From an uncultured Bacteroidota bacterium (GTDB lineage: Bacteria; Bacteroidota; Bacteroidia; Bacteroidales; P3): a stretch of 64,000 nt of DNA. The notes beneath the pieces were generated by a model. The model did no database searches. It was not told the DNA's origin and was given only the letters and a program-made list of their open reading frames with translations. Shown in pieces: positions 1 through 8,523 of the stretch. Every line of letters starts with the position of its first letter. The first letter of the stretch is position 1. A program made the position numbers and the translations under genes. The stretch spans positions 62,001 through 126,000 of the forward strand of contig CACYZN010000001.1 in the NCBI GenBank assembly GCA_902778925.1, written 5' to 3'.

Positions 1-1578
1 CAGACCTATTATGCCAGCTTCCTGCCCGACATATACACCATATCCCTTGTGTCTGACAATACTACGGGGTCTGGTTCCTGCTCTGGAGATGGGGAATATG
101 AATACCCCACTACGGTGGCAATAATGAGCACTCCCGACTATGGCTACCGCTTCTCGCATTGGAACGACGGCGACACCAACAACCCCCGGGTAATTGCCTT
201 GACACAGGACACGCTGTTCACCGCATATTATACCAAAGATACCTTTGCCGTGTATATCACCTACGACAGCACCAAAGGAACTATCGCAGGAGACACCGCC
301 GTAGCATACGGCGACAGCGCCACACTGTCTGCCACACCTCACTATGGCTACCACTTCTCGCATTGGAATATATATCGCTATCAAGGCACTCAGCTGATGG
401 CTATTGACATGGTCGAAGACAGCACCGCCATGGTTCAGGCCCTAGGCAATATCGCAATAGAGGCTGTTTTCGACAGGGAACTCTTCGAAGTCTCACTGCT
501 CCCGAACATAGATGGAAGAGGATTGGCCGATACAGTCTTCGAATACTATATGCTGGAGACCATGATAGAGGCCGTGCCCAACTACGGCTACCACTTCTCT
601 CACTGGGGCGACGGCGACAGCACTAATCCGCGTCTGATTGTCGTCACAAGCGACACATCGTTTACCGCAGTGTACGAACCGGACTTATTTACACTAACCC
701 TTTCCAGTTTCGACAACTCTTTAGGGACGGTCGTAGGTGCAGGCACATACAGCTATGGCGACACCGTGGAAATCGTGGCCATTCCTGCCGAGCACTATCA
801 CTTAGCCTACTGGCTCAGCTCTGGATACACCTATAGCTACTACTACGACAATCCACAGTCGGTTGTTATCACCCGGGACATGACACTACAAGCTTACTTC
901 GACATCAACACCTACACAGTTTCGGCGCAGGTCGACGATGTGGCCCATGGCACCGTAGCTGGCAGTGGCACCTATACCTATCCCTCGGCAGCCACTCTTA
1001 CAGCCACCGCCTACAGTGGCTATCACTTCTCGCACTGGAGCAACGGCATGCTCAACAACCCATACACATTGGCGGTAACACGAGATACCTCCATAACGGC
1101 TATCTTCATTGCCACCGGCGAACGATACCAAGACACCATCACTGTGTACGACACTGTGGTTGTTCACGACACTGTGGAATATAATATTGAGTACAGGGAC
1201 AGCGTGCAGTACAACATCGTCGTGGTCGACAGCACGGTGTACAATATAATACAGAGCGACTCGGTGGTGTACTACTACGACACGCTGTGCGCCACCCACG
1301 ACACCATAGTCGTGACCGTGCACGACACCATCTACCTGACAGACCCGACGGGCATCGACGACCGTAGCGCCATGGTGATAAGCATCGGCGTCGAGGGCCG
1401 CAGCATCGCCGTGGGCGGCGTCGAGGGCCACAAGGTGCAGCTGTACGACAGCGTGGGGCGGCTCGTGGCCACCCGTAGAAGCTTGTACGACAGGGTTGTG
1501 TTCGAAGCGCCCACATCGGGCACCTATGTGGTGCTGGTGGACGGTGTGGCGGCACGTAAAGCAGTGGTGGTGAGGTAG
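1..1578 (+). CDS. C-terminal part of a secreted InlB-like-repeat protein with T9SS sorting domain
   Basis: The frame is already open at base 1, so the N-terminus lies outside the window; 525 codons are visible. They hold about five repeats of 75-85 residues with the core YGYHFSHW, an acidic or Asn turn, NNP, then a VTRDTSxTAxF strand, the pattern of the divergent InlB B-repeat (Listeria-Bacteroides repeat) family. A spacer of DTV/DSV-type dipeptides follows (bases 1130-1340). The last 65 residues contain VQLYDSVGRLV and GTYVVLVDG and end in VVVR, which resembles a type A C-terminal sorting domain of the type IX secretion system. I infer an exported, surface-attached, adhesin-like protein. The ligand is unknown. 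Confidence 0.8.
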   Translation, partial: QTYYASFLPDIYTISLVSDNTTGSGSCSGDGEYEYPTTVAIMSTPDYGYRFSHWNDGDTNNPRVIALTQDTLFTAYYTKDTFAVYITYDSTKGTIAGDTAVAYGDSATLSATPHYGYHFSHWNIYRYQGTQLMAIDMVEDSTAMVQALGNIAIEAVFDRELFEVSLLPNIDGRGLADTVFEYYMLETMIEAVPNYGYHFSHWGDGDSTNPRLIVVTSDTSFTAVYEPDLFTLTLSSFDNSLGTVVGAGTYSYGDTVEIVAIPAEHYHLAYWLSSGYTYSYYYDNPQSVVITRDMTLQAYFDINTYTVSAQVDDVAHGTVAGSGTYTYPSAATLTATAYSGYHFSHWSNGMLNNPYTLAVTRDTSITAIFIATGERYQDTITVYDTVVVHDTVEYNIEYRDSVQYNIVVVDSTVYNIIQSDSVVYYYDTLCATHDTIVVTVHDTIYLTDPTGIDDRSAMVISIGVEGRSIAVGGVEGHKVQLYDSVGRLVATRRSLYDRVVFEAPTSGTYVVLVDGVAARKAVVVR

Positions 1579-1624
1579 AGCAACCGGCTGATTATACACA
1601 CTTTATTGGTAGGCGGTGAATATT

Positions 1625-1658
1625 TTTGCCGCCTATTTCCAAAATGTTTGTATCTTTG
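1625..1658 (+). promoter_or_regulatory. Bacteroidetes-type promoter for the small membrane protein and efp
   Basis: TTTG at 1625-1628, a 22-base spacer and TATCTTTG at 1651-1658 match the -33/-7 promoter of Bacteroidetes. It lies 20 bases upstream of the ATG at 1679, so the leader is very short. Confidence 0.6.
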
Positions 1659-1678
1659 CAGCCTCAAATCTCATCAAA

Positions 1679-1942
1679 ATGAGCCACAAAACCGCCATTA
1701 AGGTATATGAAATTGCCTCGTATGTGCTGATACTCGGCGCCACCGCCATCTACTTCCTGATGAAGTCGCAGGGTGTGGCGCTTACGATGCTGGTGCTGGC
1801 GCTGGCCATCTTCTGCCGCTGGATGATGGACCGCCACCGCTACCGCGCCTGCGAGGAGGAGAACGACCAGCTGCGCGACGACCTGAGGCGGCTGACCCTG
1901 CTGCTGGCAGAAGAGAAGAAGAAGAACAATAGTAACAAATAA
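1679..1942 (+). CDS. Small conserved two-helix membrane protein upstream of efp
   Basis: This 87-residue protein has two hydrophobic helices (about residues 10-27 and 32-46), then a basic stretch and a charged, probably coiled C-terminal helix (EEENDQLRDDLRRLTLLLAEEKKK). I chose the ATG at 1679 because the longer frame from 1616 would start upstream of, and run through, the promoter at 1625-1658. It is followed 15 bases later by efp and probably shares its transcript. I do not recognise a named family. The form suggests an inner-membrane protein with a cytoplasmic coiled coil. No function can be given. Confidence 0.65.
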   Translation: MSHKTAIKVYEIASYVLILGATAIYFLMKSQGVALTMLVLALAIFCRWMMDRHRYRACEEENDQLRDDLRRLTLLLAEEKKKNNSNK

Positions 1943-1957
1943 AACATCAAGTATTTT

Positions 1958-2521
1958 ATGGCAACAACCACCGACATCAAAAACGGCCTGTGCATTAATT
2001 TCAACAACGACATCTACACCATCGTTGAGTTCCTGCATGTGAAACCCGGCAAGGGAGCCGCCTTCGTACGCACCAAGATGCGCAATGTGAAGACCGGCCG
2101 TATGCTGGAGAACACCTTCCCCAGCGGAGCCAAGATCGACATTGTGCGCGTGGAGCGCCGCCCGTACACCTACCTGTACAAGGAGGGCGACATGCACGTG
2201 TTCATGCACACCGAGACCTACGAGCAGATCTATATACCGGAAGCCATCATCAACGCGCCCCAGTTCCTGAAAGACGGCCAGTACGTGGAGATAACCGTCG
2301 AGGCCGACACCGAGACGCCGCTCATCTGCGAGCTGCCCCCGTTCATCGAGACCGTGGTGACCTACACCGAGCCCGGCTTTGCCGGCAACACCGCCACCAA
2401 CGCCATGAAGGACGCCACCGTGGAGCCCGGCGTGCAGGTGCGCGTGCCCCTGTTCATCAAAGAGGGCGAGCGCATCAAGGTGGACACCCGCACCGGCGAG
2501 TATGCCGAGCGCATCAAGTAG
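1958..2521 (+). CDS. efp: Elongation factor P
   Basis: Translation elongation factor P, which relieves ribosome stalling at consecutive prolines by binding near the peptidyl-tRNA. The 187-residue length is normal. The N-terminal KOW-like domain has the loop [16 protein letters not shown], in which the Lys of PGKGAA sits at the position modified in many bacteria. The ending [30 protein letters not shown] is the family's C-terminal signature. The modification enzymes are not in this window. The gene begins 15 bases after the small membrane protein. Confidence 0.97.
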   Translation: MATTTDIKNGLCINFNNDIYTIVEFLHVKPGKGAAFVRTKMRNVKTGRMLENTFPSGAKIDIVRVERRPYTYLYKEGDMHVFMHTETYEQIYIPEAIINAPQFLKDGQYVEITVEADTETPLICELPPFIETVVTYTEPGFAGNTATNAMKDATVEPGVQVRVPLFIKEGERIKVDTRTGEYAERIK

Positions 2522-2542
2522 TACCGTTTATAGACTTTTGCT

Positions 2543-3535
2543 TTGAAACGAGTAGCAATCATTGCAGCCTGCCTGCTTGCGCTGGCAGGCTGCAAGCATA
2601 AAGAGACCACGGTCGCCACGGCGACCGCGGTGGACTATGGCCAGGTGGCGGTGCCCGATTTCAGCGCCGACTCGGCCTACCAGTACGTAGCTTCGCAGCT
2701 TGCCTTCGGCAACCGCACGCCCGGTTCGCCGGCCTGGGAGCGCTGCGGACAGTGGATTGCGGCGCAGATGGGGCGCTGGTGCGACACGGTGGTGGTGCAG
2801 GATTTCCACACCACGCTGTGGGACGGCCGGCGGGTGCCGGGGCGCAACATCGTGGCGTCGACCAACCCTTCGGCCACGCGCCGCGTGCTGCTGGCGGCCC
2901 ATTGGGACAGCCGCCTCTGGGCCGACCACGACCCCGACGAGGCCAACCAGCGCAAGCCCGTGCCAGGTGCCAACGACGGCGCCTCGGGCGCGGCGGTGCT
3001 GATGGAGATGGCCCGCGCCATGGCCTCCATGCCACCGTCGGTGGGCGTCGACTACATCTTCTTCGACGTCGAGGACCAGGGGCTGCCCGAATGGAGCGAG
3101 GTGTACGAGGACAACACCTGGTGCAAGGGCTCGCAACACTGGGCCCAGAACCGCCACACGCCCTACTACACGGCCGTCTACGGAGTGCTGTTCGACATGG
3201 TGGGCACCCACGAGCCCCGGTTCACCAAAGAGCAGGTGAGCCGCCACTACGCCCCGGGCCTGACCGACAAGCTGTGGAACGCCGCCGCCGCCCTGGGCTA
3301 CGGCAACATATTCGTAGGCCAGGAGACCGACCCCATACTGGACGACCACCTGTACGTGAACCAGATAGCCGGCATACCGATGGTCGACATAGTGCAGAAC
3401 AGCGGCAACACCAGTTTCTTCACCCACTGGCACACCACCACCGACGACCTGCAGGCCGTCGACGCCGCGACCATGAAGATAGTGGCCACCGTGGTCATGA
3501 AGACCATCTACGGCGACTACCCCCCGCAACCATGA
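2543..3535 (+). CDS. M28-family zinc peptidase / glutaminyl cyclase-like lipoprotein
   Basis: 330 residues starting at a TTG. An in-frame TAG at 2531 excludes any longer version, and the TTG gives a clean lipoprotein signal (MKRVAIIAACLLALAGC, lipidated Cys17). The mature protein has the M28 zinc-binding series: AHWDSR, PGANDGASGAAVLMEMAR, FFDVEDQG, and late HWHTTTDD. This arrangement fits the M28 subfamily that includes bacterial glutaminyl-peptide cyclotransferases as well as aminopeptidases, so the reaction could be N-terminal pyroglutamate formation on exported proteins or peptide hydrolysis. It probably acts at the periplasmic face. Its stop overlaps the next ATG (ATGA), indicating translational coupling. 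Confidence 0.88.
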   Translation: MKRVAIIAACLLALAGCKHKETTVATATAVDYGQVAVPDFSADSAYQYVASQLAFGNRTPGSPAWERCGQWIAAQMGRWCDTVVVQDFHTTLWDGRRVPGRNIVASTNPSATRRVLLAAHWDSRLWADHDPDEANQRKPVPGANDGASGAAVLMEMARAMASMPPSVGVDYIFFDVEDQGLPEWSEVYEDNTWCKGSQHWAQNRHTPYYTAVYGVLFDMVGTHEPRFTKEQVSRHYAPGLTDKLWNAAAALGYGNIFVGQETDPILDDHLYVNQIAGIPMVDIVQNSGNTSFFTHWHTTTDDLQAVDAATMKIVATVVMKTIYGDYPPQP

Positions 3536-3930
3536 AGCGCCTGCCCCTCATAGCCCTGCTGCTGCTGGCGGCCTGCCACACCGACCGCTGCGACACCCCC
3601 TTCGGACAGGGCGGCACCATCGACCTTGCCAGCGCCGACTACAGCATACTGGCCACCGTGGGCGGCACGGCCGACGTGAACCGCGGCTACAAAGGCATCA
3701 TAGTGCGGTGCGACGCCGTAGGCAGCTACGTGGCCTTCGAGATGGCCTGCCCGCTCGACCACGTGCGCATGGTGCCCGACGACCGCGACTATGCCGTCAA
3801 GCTCACCTGCCCCACCTGCCAGTCGAGCTTCGACATCATCTACGGCAACCCCCTCACCGGCTCGGCCACCCCCTGCCCCCTGTACCAGTACAACACGGTC
3901 CTCGACGGGCGCTACCTGAGCATCTGGTAG
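3532..3930 (+). CDS. Rieske-fold-like lipoprotein with altered cluster ligands
   Basis: 132 residues with a lipoprotein signal (MKRLPLIALLLLAAC). The body resembles the small Rieske-type domain proteins of Bacteroidetes: one cluster loop reads ACPLDH and the second TCPTCQSSFDI, then NPLTGSATPCPLYQY. A classical Rieske site needs CxH and CxxH; here the pairs are CxxxH and CxxC, so a normal 2Fe-2S cluster is doubtful. It overlaps the preceding M28 gene by four bases. It may be a redox partner or a structural relic; I cannot choose. The region after it holds no gene until 4279. Confidence 0.7.
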   Translation: MKRLPLIALLLLAACHTDRCDTPFGQGGTIDLASADYSILATVGGTADVNRGYKGIIVRCDAVGSYVAFEMACPLDHVRMVPDDRDYAVKLTCPTCQSSFDIIYGNPLTGSATPCPLYQYNTVLDGRYLSIW

Positions 3931-3963
3931 CCGCCGGGCCCGATTTCCGCCCCTCGCGAAAGC

Positions 3964-4121
3964 CTTCCCCACCGCTTCCCCTCCGGTCGTTCTTATGTAC
4001 TTCTTATGTATTTCTTATGTTGTATTTATGTTTAAAACATAAGAAATACATAAGAAGTACATAAGAAATACATAAGAAATACCCTACCGGAGCAGGAGAG
4101 GAAGGCATGGTGGAAAGGTGG
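3964..4121. repeat. Palindromic 11-bp-unit element, copy 1
   Basis: Four units of the form TTCTTATGTAN (3990-4033) meet, head to head at 4033/4034, four reverse-complement units of the form ANTACATAAGA (4034-4077). Each unit is exactly 11 bp. The register continues into GC-rich flanks: CTTCCCCACCG and CTTCCCCTCCG at 3964-3985, and GGAG-type units after 4089. The arms can pair over about 50 bp with few mismatches. Near-identical copies lie at about 32824 and 43946, and a diverged one at about 62660. Confidence 0.9.
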
Positions 4122-4146
4122 AAAAAGCATGGGGAGAGAAAAAAAA

Positions 4147-4178
4147 TTTCGCCAGTTGAAAAATTGTTTGTACCTTTG
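4147..4178 (+). promoter_or_regulatory. Promoter of the PpiD/SurA-like gene
   Basis: TTTC at 4147-4150, a 20-base spacer and TACCTTTG at 4171-4178. It leaves a leader of about 90 bases before the ATG at 4279. It sits just downstream of the palindromic element. Confidence 0.6.
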
Positions 4179-4278
4179 CATCTTTGACGGCGAGTGCCGC
4201 GGGCACACGTGGTTGCATGCACCGCACTCGAAGTCAGCACAATAAACAGGTAATAATAACAATAAAAATACTAACAAA

Positions 4279-6387
4279 ATGGCAATTATTGGAAGCATTA
4301 GAAAACATTCTGGTTGGGCAGTAGCCATAGTGGGTATAGCCATCTTGGCCTTTATCCTTGGCGACCTGACGAAGAACCGTGGCGGCATACCCGACGTGGG
4401 CCGAGTCAACAACGCGACAATGACGTCGCAGCGGTTCAACGAGTTGGTAGCCGAGCGCGAGAACAACTACAAGATGCAGCAGCAGACCACCCAGGTGCCC
4501 GCCGACGTCGAGCAGCAACTGCGCGACAACGTGTGGCAACAGTTCGTCGAAGAGACCCTCATGGAGGAGCAGACCGCCAAGCTGGGCCTGCGCGTCACCC
4601 CGGCCGAGCTGAGCGACATGTACACCGGCATCTTCATACACCCCTATGTGCGCCAGCAGTTTACCGACCCGAAGACCGGCCAGTTCGACCTGCGCCAGGT
4701 GAACTATTGGATAGAGAACTTCGACCAGATCGACACCCTGCGCCGCATGCAGTGGGTCGAGCTGGAGAAAGCCGTGCGCACCGACCGCGAGGCCCAGAAG
4801 TACAACACCCTCATCAATAGCGGCTTCTACATGCCCAAGGCCATAGCCGAGAAGGTGGCCTCCTACGGTGCCCAGAGCGCCAACGTGCGTGCCGTGGCAA
4901 TGCCCTTCTCGAGCGTCGCCGACGACGAGGTGAGCCTGGCCGATGCCGACTTCACCAACTACTACAACGAGCACCGTGCCGACTTCAAGGTGCGCGAGGA
5001 GCTGCGCGACCTCGAGTTCATCACCTTCCCCGTCAACCCCACCCCCGAGGACCTGGCCAAGATACAGGAAGAGGTCAACAAGACCTGGCTCGAGTTCCAG
5101 GCAGTGCCCGATAGCGAGATGACCTTCTTCGTCAACGCCGAGAGCGACCGCAGCTACGACTCGTCGTACGTGCACGCCACCAGCTTCAAGGCCCCCCTCG
5201 ACGAGCAGATAGCCGCCGCCAAGGAAGGCGACATGCTGGCTCCCATGATGGTCGGCAGCGAATGGCAGATGGCCAAAGTGATGAAGACCGCCGTGCGCCC
5301 CGACTCGCTGCGCGCCTCGCTCATCTTCATCCTCAACAGCAACGCCGGTGGCGGCATCACCCGCAGCGACGACCAGGCCAAGGCTCTGGCCGACAGCCTG
5401 CTCGGTGTGCTCAAAGCCAACAAGCTCGGCTTCGAGCAAGCCGTGGCCCAGTACAGCGACGAGCAGACCAAAGCCGATACCAAGGGCGACCAGGGCTGGC
5501 AGCTCGACGGTGCCTACGGCTTCCTCAACGAGCAAATCGTCAACACCCCCGTGGGCGGCGTGTTCGTGGTGAAACAACCGCAGGGTATGGGCTACTTCGT
5601 GGTGAAAGTGACCGACAAGACCAAGGCCGACAAGAAGTACCGCGTGGCCCTCATCACCCGCGAAATCGTTCCCTCGGCAGCCACCAACCGCAACATCTAC
5701 AACACCGCCAACATGTTTGCCGGCCGCAACCGCACCATTGCCGAGTTCGAAGCCGCCGCACAGCAGGAGAACCTGCAGGTGCGCAGCGCCCGCACCAACA
5801 TGATGTCGAACACCCTCGCCGGCGTCAACAACGCCCGCAGCATAGTGCAGTGGGCCTACAACGAGGACACCAAGCTCGGCACCGTGGCCGACCAAGTATA
5901 CGAGTGCGACGGCATGTTCGTCGTCGTGGCCCTGAAAGACATCTTCAAGAAAGGCTATGCCACCCTCGACCAGGTGCGCCCGATGATTGAGCAGCCCGTG
6001 CGCCTCGAGAAGAAAGGCGAAAAGCTGATGGCCACCGCCGAGGAAGCCGTCAAGGTGGGCAAAGACATCGTCTCGATAGCCACCAAGCTGGGCGTCGCCA
6101 TCGACACCCTCGACAGCGTGGCCTTCACCGACTACTACTTCGGCCGCTACGGCATGGAGCCCAAAGTGCAGGCCGCCATCGCCGCCAACGCCAACGGACT
6201 GGTTGGCCCCATCAAGGGCGCCAGCGGCGTGTACATGGTGCAGATCGACAGCAAGGCACAGCGCGAAGTCAACAGCGAGGCCGTGAAGTCGCAGCTCGAG
6301 ATGGGCTACCGCAACAAAGCCCGCATGCTCAGCCAGGTGCTCCGCGACAACGCCAAGATTACCGACCAGCGCAACCGCTTCTTCTAA
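4279..6387 (+). CDS. Peptidylprolyl isomerase, SurA/PpiD-like periplasmic chaperone
   Basis: A 702-residue membrane-anchored folding factor. One N-terminal helix (about residues 13-29) follows a short cytoplasmic stretch, as in PpiD. A SurA-N-like region with FVEETLMEEQTAKLGL comes next (residues 90-115), and then parvulin-type PPIase segments, the clearest around residues 345-450 (ILNSNAGGGITRSDDQAK ... FEQAVAQYSDEQTKADTKGDQGW ... GMGYFVVKVTDKTKADKKY). It should help outer-membrane and secreted proteins fold in the periplasm. The C-terminus ends in a basic RNRFF tail. The gene has its own promoter at 4147-4178, and a strong hairpin follows at 6406-6455. Confidence 0.9.
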   Translation: MAIIGSIRKHSGWAVAIVGIAILAFILGDLTKNRGGIPDVGRVNNATMTSQRFNELVAERENNYKMQQQTTQVPADVEQQLRDNVWQQFVEETLMEEQTAKLGLRVTPAELSDMYTGIFIHPYVRQQFTDPKTGQFDLRQVNYWIENFDQIDTLRRMQWVELEKAVRTDREAQKYNTLINSGFYMPKAIAEKVASYGAQSANVRAVAMPFSSVADDEVSLADADFTNYYNEHRADFKVREELRDLEFITFPVNPTPEDLAKIQEEVNKTWLEFQAVPDSEMTFFVNAESDRSYDSSYVHATSFKAPLDEQIAAAKEGDMLAPMMVGSEWQMAKVMKTAVRPDSLRASLIFILNSNAGGGITRSDDQAKALADSLLGVLKANKLGFEQAVAQYSDEQTKADTKGDQGWQLDGAYGFLNEQIVNTPVGGVFVVKQPQGMGYFVVKVTDKTKADKKYRVALITREIVPSAATNRNIYNTANMFAGRNRTIAEFEAAAQQENLQVRSARTNMMSNTLAGVNNARSIVQWAYNEDTKLGTVADQVYECDGMFVVVALKDIFKKGYATLDQVRPMIEQPVRLEKKGEKLMATAEEAVKVGKDIVSIATKLGVAIDTLDSVAFTDYYFGRYGMEPKVQAAIAANANGLVGPIKGASGVYMVQIDSKAQREVNSEAVKSQLEMGYRNKARMLSQVLRDNAKITDQRNRFF

Positions 6388-6405
6388 ACAACCGCAGCAA
6401 TACAT

Positions 6406-6455
6406 CAGAGAGTCAAAGAGTATGCTCGCAAAGAACCATACTTTTTGACTCTTTG
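6406..6455 (+). terminator. Long stem-loop after the PpiD-like gene
   Basis: Arms 6406-6424 and 6437-6455 pair over 19 bases with two mismatches around a 12-base loop. No long T-run follows (only TTTGCTTATTAA), so it may be a weak terminator, an mRNA-stabilising 3' hairpin, or an attenuator between this gene and the M23 peptidase that starts at 6482. Confidence 0.55.
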
Positions 6456-6481
6456 CTTATTAAATAAAGCACCCGGGTACA

Positions 6482-7387
6482 ATGGCCATAAAGGACTGGT
6501 GGATAAAACTACGCAGCAAGCCCATTGGCGACATCATAAAGCATAAGCACCGCTTTGTGGTGATGGACACCGACACGTTCAAGGAGAAGCTCTCCTTCCA
6601 GCTGTCGGGCATCAACCTGTTTGTGACCGTAGGCATCACCATCATAGTGCTCATAGTGCTCACCACCGTGCTCATAGCCTTCACCCCCCTGCGCGAATAC
6701 ATACCCGGCTACACCGACAACGAGACCATAGAGCAGACCTACCACAACGCAAAGAAGATAGACTCGCTCGAGACAGTCCTCACCAACCAGGAATGGCTCA
6801 TCGCAACCCTGCAGGCGGTGATGCGCGGCGAGACCATCGATGCCACCTACGACAGCATCCTGACGGATAGCAGCAGCACCCTCGCCCACCTCGGCACAGC
6901 CTATCGCCGCTCGAAAGAGGACAGCCTGCTGCGCCTCGAAGTGGAAGCCGAAGACAACCGCTACGAGGTGAAGAACAGCACCGCCGCAACCCCGGCCGAC
7001 AACAACTTGTCGGCGGCCACACACCTCTTCTACCCACCCGTCAAAGGCAATATAATCAACTCCTACAACTCGGCCACGCACCATTACGGCGTCGACATAG
7101 CAGCCGCCACCGGGCAACCCGTGAGCGCCGCCTACAGTGGCACCGTGATACTGGCCGGCTTCGCCGCCGACGAAGGGCACGTCATAGCCCTGCAGCATCC
7201 GGCCGGCATCATAACCATATACCGAAACAACAGCGCCCTGCTGAAGAAACAAGGCGACATAGTGCGCGCCGGCGAGCCCATAGCCTACGTAGGTGCCGGC
7301 ACCAACCGCGACCTGGGGTCGCACCTGCACCTGGAAGTGTGGGTGAACGGCACCCCGGTCAATCCCCAAGACTATATATCCTTCTAA
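6482..7387 (+). CDS. M23-family peptidase, membrane-anchored
   Basis: 301 residues. A cytoplasmic N-terminus is followed by one transmembrane helix (about 44-67), a helical linker and a C-terminal LytM/M23 domain. The metal site is complete: HHYGVDIAA gives the first His and the Asp, and SHLHLEVWVNG gives the HxH. The protein probably cleaves peptidoglycan cross-bridges in the periplasm, or activates other hydrolases. The TAA stop shares its last base with the ATG of dxr, so the two are translationally coupled, and the run continues through rseP. Confidence 0.9.
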   Translation: MAIKDWWIKLRSKPIGDIIKHKHRFVVMDTDTFKEKLSFQLSGINLFVTVGITIIVLIVLTTVLIAFTPLREYIPGYTDNETIEQTYHNAKKIDSLETVLTNQEWLIATLQAVMRGETIDATYDSILTDSSSTLAHLGTAYRRSKEDSLLRLEVEAEDNRYEVKNSTAATPADNNLSAATHLFYPPVKGNIINSYNSATHHYGVDIAAATGQPVSAAYSGTVILAGFAADEGHVIALQHPAGIITIYRNNSALLKKQGDIVRAGEPIAYVGAGTNRDLGSHLHLEVWVNGTPVNPQDYISF

Positions 7388-8523
7388 TGAATACTCCCAA
7401 ACACATCGCCATACTCGGCTCCACCGGCTCCATAGGCACCCAGGCCTTGAACGTCGTGCGCCGGCACCGCGACCGCTATGCCATCGAGGTGCTCTGTGCC
7501 GGCAGCAATGCCGACCTGCTGATACAGCAGGCCCTCGAGTTCGAGCCCAACGCCGTGGTCATAGCCGACCAGAGCAAATACGCCACCGTGCACGAGGCAC
7601 TGTGCAATACCGACACCAAAGTATACGCCGGCGAAGAGTCGATGACTGACCTTATGGATATGGGCAGCATCGACATGGTTCTGGCAGCCATAGTAGGCTT
7701 TGCGGGGCTGAGGCCCACCCTGCGCGCCCTGGAGCGCGGCAAGGCTGTGGCACTGGCCAACAAGGAAACCATGGTGGTGGCCGGCGAGATAATGACCCGC
7801 ACCGCCACCCTCAACCGGACACCGATACTGCCCGTCGACAGCGAACACTCGGCCATATTCCAGTGCCTTGTCGGCGAGACCAGCCCACTCGACAAGATAC
7901 TGCTCACCGCCAGCGGCGGCCCCTTCCGTGGCAAAAACCGCAGCCAGCTGGCCGACGTAACGCTCGACCAGGCGCTGCATCACCCCAACTGGAGCATGGG
8001 CCGCAAGGTAACCATCGACTCGGCCACCCTGATGAACAAGGGGCTTGAGGTAATCGAGGCCAAATGGCTTTTCGGCGTCGAGGCCACCGACATCGAGGTA
8101 CTGGTACACCCGCAGTCGATAGTGCACTCCATGGTGCAATTCCACGACGGAAGCATCAAAGCCCAGCTCGGCATACCCACCATGGAGACGCCCATACAGT
8201 ATGCCTTCTCGTTCCCCGAGCGTATCGAGAGCCATCTGCCACGTCTCGACTTTGCCGACCACCCGACGCTGACATTCGAGAAGCCCGACACCTCCACATT
8301 CCGCTGTCTCGACCTGGCCTACCGCGCCATCGCCCAGGGCGGCAACATGCCCTGCATCATGAACGCCGCCAACGAGGTGGCAGTGCAGCAGTTCATCGAA
8401 GGCCGTATGCGTTTCCTCGACATCGCCGACTATATAGAGCGTGCCATGCAGACCGCCCACTTCATCGCCAAGCCCACGCTCGACGACCTGTTCCAAACCG
8501 ACAAAAGCATTCGTAATATATGA
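7387..8523 (+). CDS. dxr: 1-deoxy-D-xylulose 5-phosphate reductoisomerase
   Basis: Catalyses the NADPH-dependent rearrangement of DXP to MEP, the committed step of non-mevalonate isoprenoid synthesis. It has 378 residues from the ATG at 7387; an upstream in-frame codon lies inside the M23 gene and is rejected. The nucleotide-binding GSTGSIG is at residues 10-16. NKETMVVAG, the metal/substrate motif PVDSEHSAIFQ and HPNWSMGRKVTIDSATLMNKG are all intact. It overlaps rseP by four bases (ATGA). The dxr-rseP order is common in bacteria and ties isoprenoid supply to envelope genes. Confidence 0.98.
   Translation: MNTPKHIAILGSTGSIGTQALNVVRRHRDRYAIEVLCAGSNADLLIQQALEFEPNAVVIADQSKYATVHEALCNTDTKVYAGEESMTDLMDMGSIDMVLAAIVGFAGLRPTLRALERGKAVALANKETMVVAGEIMTRTATLNRTPILPVDSEHSAIFQCLVGETSPLDKILLTASGGPFRGKNRSQLADVTLDQALHHPNWSMGRKVTIDSATLMNKGLEVIEAKWLFGVEATDIEVLVHPQSIVHSMVQFHDGSIKAQLGIPTMETPIQYAFSFPERIESHLPRLDFADHPTLTFEKPDTSTFRCLDLAYRAIAQGGNMPCIMNAANEVAVQQFIEGRMRFLDIADYIERAMQTAHFIAKPTLDDLFQTDKSIRNI

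Noticed and set aside
2528-3529. 333-codon minus-strand frame opposite the M28 peptidase
   Set aside because: Composition and lack of motifs mark it as a shadow; the plus-strand protein has a lipobox and complete zinc site.
4234-6405. 723-codon open frame on the minus strand opposite the PpiD-like gene
   Set aside because: It is the antisense shadow of a GC-rich gene (Val/His/Leu-rich, no domains), while the plus strand encodes a clear PPIase.
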